A stretch of 64,000 bases of DNA from Aequorivita soesokkakensis (GTDB lineage Bacteria > Bacteroidota > Bacteroidia > Flavobacteriales > Flavobacteriaceae). How positions within the stretch are numbered: position 1 is the stretch's first letter; each line of letters begins with the position of its first letter. Positions 57,472 through 64,000 of the stretch are shown piece after piece. Both the position numbers and the translations under genes were made by a program. The notes under the pieces are model-generated. The model was given only the letters and a program-made list of their open reading frames with translations. It was not told the DNA's origin and did no database searches. Location of the stretch: NCBI RefSeq assembly GCF_001641085.1, contig NZ_LXIE01000031.1, forward strand, positions 28,778-92,777, written 5' to 3'.

Positions 57472-59928
57472 TTAATTGCTTGAATAAAGAATTACACGGT
57501 CAACATCGCCTTTAACTACAATGTTCTTGGCGTTCTTTCCGTTGCCTTCACCCAATCCCGCAGCAGAAGTTCCATAAATTGGGAAACCATTTAAAAGATC
57601 TCCGTTTTTGTCAAAAACATATACCTTTTTTTCCTGGGTTTCTGTAATAGTGATGTAGTTGTTTCTATTGATTGAAAAAATATACGGTTTACTGTAAAGC
57701 CCCAAAGGCAGCTCAGTTAGCTTCCCGTTTATGCGCAACAGATTGTCGTCCAGCGTTACTTTTACATTCCCGTTTATGGCGAACCAATAATTACTGCCCA
57801 CATCCAGTTTTTGGGAAGAAATTTTTCCTTCCTGCGAAATGCGCTCTTTCGTGTTTTCCTTAGTGATTACCACAAATGTATTGTCTTCCTCGGCAATTGG
57901 TATTTCAGAAAAATTGAAGTTTTTTGAAACTGAAATCCGTGATTTGCCCACACGGCTCAAAATGTTGAGTTTTCCACTTTCCTCGGCAATCACGATATAG
58001 TCTTTATTGCCCATTCTTATATGTACGGGCGATTGCACGATGTTGCTTTTCGCTTTGTTGAAACCAAACCCTTTTACGGTCTTTCCCGTTTTATCATACA
58101 TAAGCACGTCTTTCCCCTGCACGATTACAAAACGGTAATTAAAATTATTGTCATAATCAAAAACAGAAAGCGGTTGCGTAACATTGTCCTTAAATTTTAT
58201 GGGAAATCCCTTTGCTTCCTTTCCGTTACGGTCAAAAAGATAAAACGCATCTTTAGTTGCAAACGCCAAGTGTCTGTTGCCCGAAATGTTTACTGATTCA
58301 ATGGTCCCCAAAATAGGTGCACCGAGATTTTTTGTCCAAAGAATTTTTCCGCTTTCCGATATAAAATACAGCTTGTTTGCAACATCCTGCACCACCACGT
58401 TGCTGCCGTTATTTTGATTATCAAAAATCTGCGGATTGCCCAAAACCGCATTGTCCAGTTTTAAATTGAATTTTTCCGAAACGGTTCCCGAAACGCTTTT
58501 CGAGCTTCCGCCGGCTTCTTTGCAGCTCAGCGTTACGTGTGCAAAATTTCGGTCAAAACTGAATTGAAGCGCCGCCAATGGAAACTCTTCAAACGAAATA
58601 TTTTTAATTGCGTCGCCGCTTTTCGCATTAAAAAATCCTGAAATGGATTCCGAAAAATCTCCCTGCAATTTAAAAATTAATAACGAGGATGCCGTGCTTA
58701 AATCTGTTGCGGTATTTTTAAAGTAAGAAGTGTTTTTCAGCGTATTGTTGATTTGAAAATCACTGATTATCTGCTGTGCCGTGATTTCCGTTTCCGTGAA
58801 AACAAAGAAATTCTCTACTTGAAAAACATAGTTTGCCTTTTTGGAATTTATAAAAGGAGAAAACGTTTTTTGGAACAATTCCGGTTCGCTGAAAGTGCTT
58901 ATTTCAATCTCCCTAAATTCACTTTTTGCTGAAACAAAGCGCGCCAAGGCATCATTGGTCAAAGCGGCATCAATGCTTTTTATGAAAATGGCGGTTTCAT
59001 TATTAAACTGAATGCTTCCAGCTTCACTCACGGAACCAAAAATTCCGGTGGTTTGCACGGCTTCTTTTTCACCGCGAAAAACACGAAGGTTTTTTTGGAA
59101 TTTTTCAGCATCGTTAAACGTAAAACTTACAGCGCCCAAAGCATCCGTGGGCACTAAAGCAGAAACATCATTCTGCTGCGGGATTTGATTTTCAAAAACA
59201 TTGAGCAGTTGCGGAATACTGTCCGTTGCCAAAGTGATTCCCGTTGCGGTAAAGGATTCCGGCGTTATTGCAACATCCAAGGCGCTCCACGAAGTGAAAG
59301 CCACTTTTGTGGAATCGTTGATTGCAACTTTGTTGCCGCGGATTAAGGCTGTAAATTCATTTGAAGAAGGCAAATTGAAAACTTTTTTAAAGGTATCGCC
59401 ACGTTCGGTTTTTCCTTTTAGAATATCCAGTAAAATTTGTTGGGACGAGGAAACCACAAAAACGCTGTCTATAATTGCTGAATACGCTATTTGTTTGTCA
59501 ATCGTGATTCTTTGGAAAGATTGATCGTCCAATTTTAGCGTTTCAATCGTTTTGTTTTTAAGGGAATCTGGCAGAAAAAGGTTCTTCGTCTGTTTTGAAA
59601 TAAACGTGTAAGCCGAAACGGAATCATTTATTGTATTTATGCAAAAAAGGCTCTGACTTGTGGGATGCAGGTTTTTTAAAAGTATTTTATTTTCCGAAAA
59701 AAATAAATAAGGAGTTGTTTTTTCAAACTTTGAAAGCAGGGAATTGTTTTCAATATCTGCCTGCAAATTTTCAAAATCTGAAATCTTGAAAACCATGGAA
59801 GTGTTCTGGGGAACAAAATCCATTAAAGTACCCGTTTTTGGAGGTGTTTTGTCACAGCTTCCAAAAATTCCCAAAACAATTGGAACGAAAAGTAAAAGTG
59901 TAAATAGCTTCGCTTGAAATTTTCCCAT
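57472..59928 (-). CDS. Large lipoprotein with C-terminal beta-propeller-like repeats
   Basis: The 818-residue protein has a lipobox (VLGIFGSC, Cys25). The N-terminal two-thirds opens with TLMDFVPQNTSMVFKISDFE, a strand pattern like DUF3352-type proteins. The C-terminal part has repeated units (DVLMYDKTGKTVKGFGF, YLFDRNGKEAKGFPI, VYVFDKNGDLLNGFPIYG) in the style of a beta-propeller, each with a Y/V-x-x-D-K/R-x-G-K core. It would be anchored to the outer membrane; the function is unknown. A TATTTTTG -7 box (59933-59940) lies only four bases before the start codon. It stands 121 bases after rnhB. Confidence 0.75.
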   Translation of the reverse strand: MGKFQAKLFTLLLFVPIVLGIFGSCDKTPPKTGTLMDFVPQNTSMVFKISDFENLQADIENNSLLSKFEKTTPYLFFSENKILLKNLHPTSQSLFCINTINDSVSAYTFISKQTKNLFLPDSLKNKTIETLKLDDQSFQRITIDKQIAYSAIIDSVFVVSSSQQILLDILKGKTERGDTFKKVFNLPSSNEFTALIRGNKVAINDSTKVAFTSWSALDVAITPESFTATGITLATDSIPQLLNVFENQIPQQNDVSALVPTDALGAVSFTFNDAEKFQKNLRVFRGEKEAVQTTGIFGSVSEAGSIQFNNETAIFIKSIDAALTNDALARFVSAKSEFREIEISTFSEPELFQKTFSPFINSKKANYVFQVENFFVFTETEITAQQIISDFQINNTLKNTSYFKNTATDLSTASSLLIFKLQGDFSESISGFFNAKSGDAIKNISFEEFPLAALQFSFDRNFAHVTLSCKEAGGSSKSVSGTVSEKFNLKLDNAVLGNPQIFDNQNNGSNVVVQDVANKLYFISESGKILWTKNLGAPILGTIESVNISGNRHLAFATKDAFYLFDRNGKEAKGFPIKFKDNVTQPLSVFDYDNNFNYRFVIVQGKDVLMYDKTGKTVKGFGFNKAKSNIVQSPVHIRMGNKDYIVIAEESGKLNILSRVGKSRISVSKNFNFSEIPIAEEDNTFVVITKENTKERISQEGKISSQKLDVGSNYWFAINGNVKVTLDDNLLRINGKLTELPLGLYSKPYIFSINRNNYITITETQEKKVYVFDKNGDLLNGFPIYGTSAAGLGEGNGKNAKNIVVKGDVDRVILYSSN

Positions 59929-59932
59929 AACA

Positions 59933-59940
59933 CAAAAATA
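59933..59940 (-). promoter_or_regulatory. -7 promoter element touching the 818-residue gene start
   Basis: The minus strand reads TATTTTTG, four bases before the ATG at 59928. No TTG is found at 17-23 bases upstream, so this is weaker than the S24 promoter. Confidence 0.4.
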
Positions 59941-60000
59941 GCAAGGAAAAGTGGTGGTTTTGTAGCTAAATGAAATAGTTTATTGACGGGTTTTCAACAG

Positions 60001-60043
60001 TCCCCCTCCGCCTTCGGCACCTCCCCCTGAAAAAGGGGGAGGA
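60001..60043. repeat. GC-rich hairpin element
   Basis: CCTCCCCC (60020-60027) pairs with GGGGGAGG (60035-60042), preceded by TCCCCCTCCGCCTTCGGCA, another GC-rich phrase. It contrasts with the AT-rich surroundings and looks like an inserted repeat between rnhB and the 818-residue gene. In the minus direction it could also slow or stop transcription. Confidence 0.5.
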
Positions 60044-60049
60044 ACAGTT

Positions 60050-60649
60050 TTATAGGTTTAAATCTAACTGATCAGGCAAAAGTTTAAAACTTTTTCTATG
60101 AAAAATGGTTGCTCCGTGATTTCGGATTGCTTCGCGATGCTGCATCGTTGGATAGCCTTTGTTTTGCTTCCAATTGTACTGCGGAAAATCATTGTGAAGT
60201 GCCGTCATATATTCGTCGCGATAGGTTTTTGCCAAAATGGAAGCCGCGGCAATGTGCAAAAATTTCTCATCGCCTTTCACCACGCATTCAAAAGGCGTTT
60301 TTCCGAATGGCTTAAAACGGTTGCCATCAATTGCAATAAACTCGGGAGCGCAGGAAAGACCTTCAATAGCGCGGTGCATTCCCAAGATGGAGGCGTTCAG
60401 AATGTTTATTTTGTCAATCTCGTCCATCATTACGTGAACCACTTTATAGCAGATAGCTTCGCGCTCAATAATATCTTTCAGTTCCAGTCGTTTTTTTTCT
60501 GAAAGCTGCTTGCTGTCGTTCAAAAAAGGATGTTGAAACCCATCGGGAAGAATGACGGCGGCGGCGGTAACGGGACCAGCCAAGCACCCCCGGCCAGCTT
60601 CGTCTGTGCCACATTCAACGAGATTTTGATTGATTTTAAGCTTTAGCAT
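60050..60649 (-). CDS. rnhB: Ribonuclease HII
   Basis: RNase HII removes ribonucleotides and RNA primers from DNA. The two acids of the catalytic site are Asp16 and Glu17 in [20 protein letters not shown]; the third Asp is in [11 protein letters not shown] and the fourth in [13 protein letters not shown] place the start at the second Met (60649, 199 residues), because the ten residues before it fall outside the family's normal start. The length is typical. It precedes the 818-residue lipoprotein gene on the same strand, separated by a GC-rich hairpin. Confidence 0.95.
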   Translation of the reverse strand: MLKLKINQNLVECGTDEAGRGCLAGPVTAAAVILPDGFQHPFLNDSKQLSEKKRLELKDIIEREAICYKVVHVMMDEIDKINILNASILGMHRAIEGLSCAPEFIAIDGNRFKPFGKTPFECVVKGDEKFLHIAAASILAKTYRDEYMTALHNDFPQYNWKQNKGYPTMQHREAIRNHGATIFHRKSFKLLPDQLDLNL

Positions 60650-60689
60650 ATTATTCAAAATTCTTAAAAATTTAAGCAATCTTCAAATA

Positions 60690-60822
60690 AAGAAGCACCA
60701 AATCCCAAAAAAACAAATTCCAAATAAAAAGCAAATTCCAAATGGCTAAAGTTTGAAAATTTAGAATTTGGGGCCTGTAGTTTGAAATTTATTTGGAATT
60801 TGGAATTTGAAATTTGGAATTT
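60690..60822. repeat. AT-word repeats upstream of the porin gene
   Basis: The spacer is built of AAATTCCAAAT, TTTGAAAATTTAGAATTTGG and TTTGGAATTTGGAATTTGAA-like words, the same as in the etfB-etfA spacer. No coding potential is seen. Confidence 0.55.
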
Positions 60823-60876
60823 AACCAATGGATTGGAACATATTTTTCGTTATTTTGCCCAATAGAAACACAGTAG

Positions 60877-62760
60877 ATGAAAAAATTGTTTTTGCTTTTC
60901 TTTTTGGTTTGTGCCTCGGCAACAGTTTTTTCGCAAACCCCTTCAAACAAAAAGGAAAAACCACCGATTGATTATTACAAAATAATTTCCGCGGACCGTG
61001 ATACTACTTTTGTTGACACCACACTTTCTATTCAGAAAAAATACAAGTTCAACTATTTGAGGAAGGATAATTTTGAACTGCTTCAGTTTTCAAATGTGGG
61101 GCAGACCTATAATTCCTTGGCGTATTCTTTTGACAGGTTGAATTTGAAACCGCTATTCGCCGCACAATCGCATCATTTCAATTACAAAGAAATTGAAGAT
61201 GTGAATTATTTCAACGTACCCACGCCGCTTACGGAGCTTTATTTTAAGACCGCTTATGAACAGGGGCAGCAGCTCGATGCTTTTTTTACGGTGAATACTT
61301 CGCCGCAGTTCAATTTTTCAATTGGTTATAAAGGCGTGCGTTCCCTCGGAAAATACCAACATATTTTAACGAGTACCGGGAATTTTCTTTTCACTGCAAA
61401 TTACCACACCAAAAGCAAGCGCTACGTTGCCCGCGCCCACGTTGCGGCACAGGATGTGTTAAATCAGGAAAATGGCGGGTTGACAGCTAATTCATTGCAG
61501 CTTTTTATTAATGATGATTCGGAATTTCGGGATCGCGGAAGACTGGACGTAAAATTTGAGAATGCCGAGAACAAGTTGGAAGGACTTCGTTTTTATGGAG
61601 ATCATTATTATGAATTATTTGCCCAACGCGACAGTACGGGCTATTCGGTTTTGACTATTGGAAATGTGTTGAGCTATGAAGATAAGTTTTTTAGATATAA
61701 TCAAGTTGCGCCTTATTCGGGGTATGGTCCTTCTTATGAAACCGCAAATTTGTTTACGAAAACAAAATTGGAGGATTTCAATGTAAAGGGTTATGCAGAT
61801 TTTAATAATTCACTCCTCGGAAAAATAACGGCTTGGGCCGGTTATACGGATTTTAATTACGGTTATAATTCAGTGTTGATTCTTGATGAGGAACGAATTC
61901 CGAATAGAATTAAAGGCAATATTATTGAAGCAGGAGCAGCTTATGAAAAGGAATACCGTGGATTTAAACTTTCGGGAAAAGGCGCAATAAACGTAGCTGG
62001 CGATTTTGACGGAAATTATCTGCAAGGCGCAGCTTCCTATGATTTAAATAATGAATACAGTGCGAAGGCTTCCATAACAGTCCATTCCGTAGCGCCCAAT
62101 TTTAATTTTCAATTGTACCAAAACGATTACAAAAACTACAATTGGAAAATCGAACTGAACAACGTAAAAACCCAAGAACTCAAGTTTGAAATTAACACCA
62201 AAAAAATTGGAAATGCTTCCGTTAGCTACACTGGGATTGACGATTATGCATACTTCGCGATAAAGGCCAATGACAGTACACCTTCGCCAATGCAAGCGTC
62301 TGAGCGGGTTGATTATTTAAAAATTAAAGCTGAAAAAGAGTTTAAGTTTGGACATTTTGGATTGGACAATACGTTGATGTACCAACAAGTTTTAAGCGGC
62401 GAAACGGTTTTTAATGTGCCGCAACTTATTACCCGAAACTCGCTGTATTTTGAAGACCATTGGTTTAAACGGGCATTGTTTCTTCAAACAGGTGTTACTT
62501 TTAAATATTTTACGAAATATAATATGAACGCTTACGATCCTGTGCTTGCAGAATTTTATGTGCAGAACGATCAAGAATTGGGAGGCTTTCCGTTGGTAGA
62601 TTTATTCTTTAATGCGAAAATACGGCAGACGCGTATTTTCTTCGTTTATGAAAATTTTACTTCCATCTTTGGCGGAAAGAACGAATATTTTGCCGCGCCA
62701 GGTCAGCCGTATCGCGATAATGTGTTGCGTTTTGGATTGGTTTGGAATTTCTTCCTATAA
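60877..62760 (+). CDS. Putative porin (outer-membrane beta-barrel)
   Basis: The 627-residue protein has a signal peptide (MKKLFLLFFLVCASATVFSQ) and a long array of beta strands with aromatic girdles (FTANYHTKSKRYVARAHVAA, GAAYEKEYRGFKLSGKGAIN and many more), ending GLVWNFFL with a C-terminal aromatic-rich strand typical of outer-membrane barrels. The NSLAYSFDRLNLKPLFAAQS segment and overall size match the Bacteroidota putative-porin family (Porin_10). The passenger is not known. TTATTTTG at 60850-60857 is a one-mismatch -7 box 19 bases before the start. Confidence 0.85.
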   Translation: MKKLFLLFFLVCASATVFSQTPSNKKEKPPIDYYKIISADRDTTFVDTTLSIQKKYKFNYLRKDNFELLQFSNVGQTYNSLAYSFDRLNLKPLFAAQSHHFNYKEIEDVNYFNVPTPLTELYFKTAYEQGQQLDAFFTVNTSPQFNFSIGYKGVRSLGKYQHILTSTGNFLFTANYHTKSKRYVARAHVAAQDVLNQENGGLTANSLQLFINDDSEFRDRGRLDVKFENAENKLEGLRFYGDHYYELFAQRDSTGYSVLTIGNVLSYEDKFFRYNQVAPYSGYGPSYETANLFTKTKLEDFNVKGYADFNNSLLGKITAWAGYTDFNYGYNSVLILDEERIPNRIKGNIIEAGAAYEKEYRGFKLSGKGAINVAGDFDGNYLQGAASYDLNNEYSAKASITVHSVAPNFNFQLYQNDYKNYNWKIELNNVKTQELKFEINTKKIGNASVSYTGIDDYAYFAIKANDSTPSPMQASERVDYLKIKAEKEFKFGHFGLDNTLMYQQVLSGETVFNVPQLITRNSLYFEDHWFKRALFLQTGVTFKYFTKYNMNAYDPVLAEFYVQNDQELGGFPLVDLFFNAKIRQTRIFFVYENFTSIFGGKNEYFAAPGQPYRDNVLRFGLVWNFFL

Positions 62761-62784
62761 AAAACCCGCCACTGTGGACGGGTT
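62759..62784 (-). terminator. Terminator of the acyl-CoA dehydrogenase gene
   Basis: AACCCGCCA and TGGACGGGTT form a hairpin with one bulge. Read on the minus strand it ends in a run of six T that overlaps the porin stop codon. It lies 56 bases past the dehydrogenase stop. Confidence 0.7.
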
Positions 62785-62810
62785 AATTTATCTATTTTTA
62801 ATAATGACTC

Positions 62811-62826
62811 CCTCAACTGCGCTCGG
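62811..62826 (-). repeat. Dispersed repeat (diverged copy)
   Basis: On the minus strand CCGAGCGCAGTTGAGG shares the core GAGCGCAGT-(C/T)-GA with copies at 4509 and 7985. Its flanks CTCCC and GGGAG form a small hairpin. Confidence 0.45.
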
Positions 62827-62840
62827 GGAGACATTAAATA

Positions 62841-63983
62841 TTAATCTCTCAAAAGCCCCCGAGAAATTACAATCTTTTGTATTTCTGAAGTTCCTTCATA
62901 AATCTGTGTGATTTTTGCATCGCGCATCAATCGCTCTACGTGATATTCTTTTACGTAGCCATTTCCACCGTGAACCTGAACTGCTTCCACGGTTACATCC
63001 ATAGCGGTTTGTGAGGCGAAAAGTTTTGCCATTGCGCCGCTCATGTCGTAATTGTTGCCTTGGTCTTTATCCCACGCAGCTTTCATTACCAAATGGCGCG
63101 CCGCGGTTATTGAAGTGTGCATATCTGCTAATTTAAAGGCGATTGCTTGGTGGTTGCAAATTTCTGTTCCGAAAGCCTTTCGCACTTTGGAATATTCACG
63201 TGCTAAATCATAAGCCCCAGCAGCAATTCCCAAAGCTTGTGCAGCAATACCTATACGTCCACCTGAAAGTGTTTTCATCGCGAATGTAAATCCGAAGCCA
63301 TCTTCGCCAATTCTATTTTCTTTTGGGACTTTTACGTCGTTGAATATTAAGGAATGGGTATCACTTCCGCGAATTCCAAGTTTATCTTCCTTTGGGCCAA
63401 TTTCAAAACCTTCCCAGCCTTTTTCAACTATAAAAGCATTGATGCCTTTATGTTTTTTCTCTTTATGTGTTTGCGCTATCACCAAATAAAAATCTGCACT
63501 ACCACCATTGGTAATCCAGTTTTTGGTGCCGTTCAAAATATAATGATCGCCATTTTCAATAGCAGTGGTTCTTTGTGAAGTTGCATCACTACCGGCTTCT
63601 GGTTCACTTAAACAAAATGCGCCAAGTTTTTCACCCGTAGCCAATTTTGTAAGATATTTTTGTTTTTGATCTTCGGAACCATATTTTTCAAGTCCGTAGC
63701 AAACCAAAGAATTGTTCACGGAAACAATCACCGAGCAGGAAGCGTCAATCTTGCTCAACTCTTCCATCACCAAAACATAGCTCATGGTGTCCATACCGCC
63801 GCCGCCGTATTTTGGGTCCACCATCATTCCGAGGAAACCGAGTTCCCCCATTTTTTTAACTTGTTCGGTAGGGAATTTTTGATGATTGTCACGTTCTATT
63901 ACACCGGGTAAAAGTTCGGTGCGAGCGAAATCGCGAGCGGCATCGCGAATCATTAATTGTTCTTCGGATAGACTGAAATCCAT
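62841..63983 (-). CDS. Acyl-CoA dehydrogenase
   Basis: This FAD enzyme of 380 residues removes hydrogens from the alpha and beta carbons of an acyl-CoA and passes electrons to ETF (etfBA at 20660-22480). MDFSLSEEQLMIRDAARDFA is the N-terminal helical domain, FCLSEPEAGSDATSQRTTA and YILNGTKNWITNGGSADFY are the two acyl-CoA dehydrogenase signatures, and the catalytic base is Glu363 in IYEGTSEIQ. The position of that Glu is that of short-chain and butyryl-type enzymes. The exact chain-length specificity is not clear. Its upstream region lies mostly outside the window. Confidence 0.95.
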   Translation of the reverse strand: MDFSLSEEQLMIRDAARDFARTELLPGVIERDNHQKFPTEQVKKMGELGFLGMMVDPKYGGGGMDTMSYVLVMEELSKIDASCSVIVSVNNSLVCYGLEKYGSEDQKQKYLTKLATGEKLGAFCLSEPEAGSDATSQRTTAIENGDHYILNGTKNWITNGGSADFYLVIAQTHKEKKHKGINAFIVEKGWEGFEIGPKEDKLGIRGSDTHSLIFNDVKVPKENRIGEDGFGFTFAMKTLSGGRIGIAAQALGIAAGAYDLAREYSKVRKAFGTEICNHQAIAFKLADMHTSITAARHLVMKAAWDKDQGNNYDMSGAMAKLFASQTAMDVTVEAVQVHGGNGYVKEYHVERLMRDAKITQIYEGTSEIQKIVISRGLLRD

Positions 63984-64000
63984 AGGCTTTATTTTAAAAA

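Noticed and set aside
1..64000. CRISPR array, transposon or integron
   Set aside because: No regularly spaced direct repeats with unique spacers, no transposase or integrase reading frame and no terminal inverted repeats were seen. The repeats present are short intergenic words.

Overview
The window looks like a chromosome segment from a member of the family Flavobacteriaceae (Bacteroidota); an Aequorivita- or Gramella-like genome is my guess, not a demonstrated identity. The reasons are the AT-rich intergenic DNA, several promoters of the Bacteroidota type (TTG about 19 bases before TAnnTTTG), little Shine-Dalgarno sequence, C-terminal sorting domains of the type IX secretion system (T9SS), lipoproteins with an SCR signature, a TPR/histidine kinase/receiver/AraC hybrid sensor, DUF5686 and putative-porin outer-membrane proteins, and a cluster of short intergenic word repeats. 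I see no transposase, integrase, phage structural gene or CRISPR array.

Layout. 1-4.6 kb: a UbiA prenyltransferase cut by the window edge, a SpoU RNA methyltransferase, mutS, tRNA-Gly(GCC) and tRNA-Leu(UAA). 4.7-7.8 kb: three small lipoproteins around a LexA/CI-like S24 regulator with a readable promoter and operator, then waaA (Kdo transferase). 8-10.5 kb: a DegT-type aminotransferase overlapping galE. 10.5-12.4 kb: a 2TM protein, folA and fabD. 12.4-15.7 kb: a class V PLP enzyme convergent with egtD and egtB, a candidate ergothioneine locus. 15.8-20.5 kb: two TonB-like periplasmic proteins, thyA, a nucleoside transporter with an extra N-terminal domain and a bifunctional nuclease. 20.6-26.3 kb: etfBA divergent from the pyruvate dehydrogenase E1 beta gene and a DUF5686 protein.

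26.6-34.8 kb is the most lineage-specific part. A four-gene operon holds three tandem paralogous secreted proteins and a 1062-residue T9SS protein, preceded by a 739-residue relative whose upstream region is a diverged copy of the operon's own upstream region. 35-38 kb holds a D-cysteine desulfhydrase-like enzyme, a glucosaminidase-LysM lipoprotein and hemL. 38-44 kb holds two Spy/CpxP-like proteins, a diheme cytochrome lipoprotein, an alpha/alpha-toroid secreted protein, a helical protein of unknown role and a YiaA-like membrane protein. 44-54 kb holds an M36 and a reprolysin-like T9SS metalloprotease, lysS, a yqaE operon and lipB. 54-64 kb holds a tiny gene resembling the tail of a T9SS sorting domain, the hybrid sensor kinase, an 818-residue lipoprotein, rnhB, a porin and an acyl-CoA dehydrogenase.

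The main leads beyond routine annotation are the egtB/egtD/class V locus with a terminator-like hairpin touching the egtB start codon, a 75-base three-way-junction element at 41.9 kb, four genes whose -7 box lies only 4-6 bases before the start codon (predicted leaderless mRNAs), the tandem surface-protein operon with its duplicated control region, and the 49-residue sorting-tail gene. All function calls rest on reading motifs by eye; no database search was possible.
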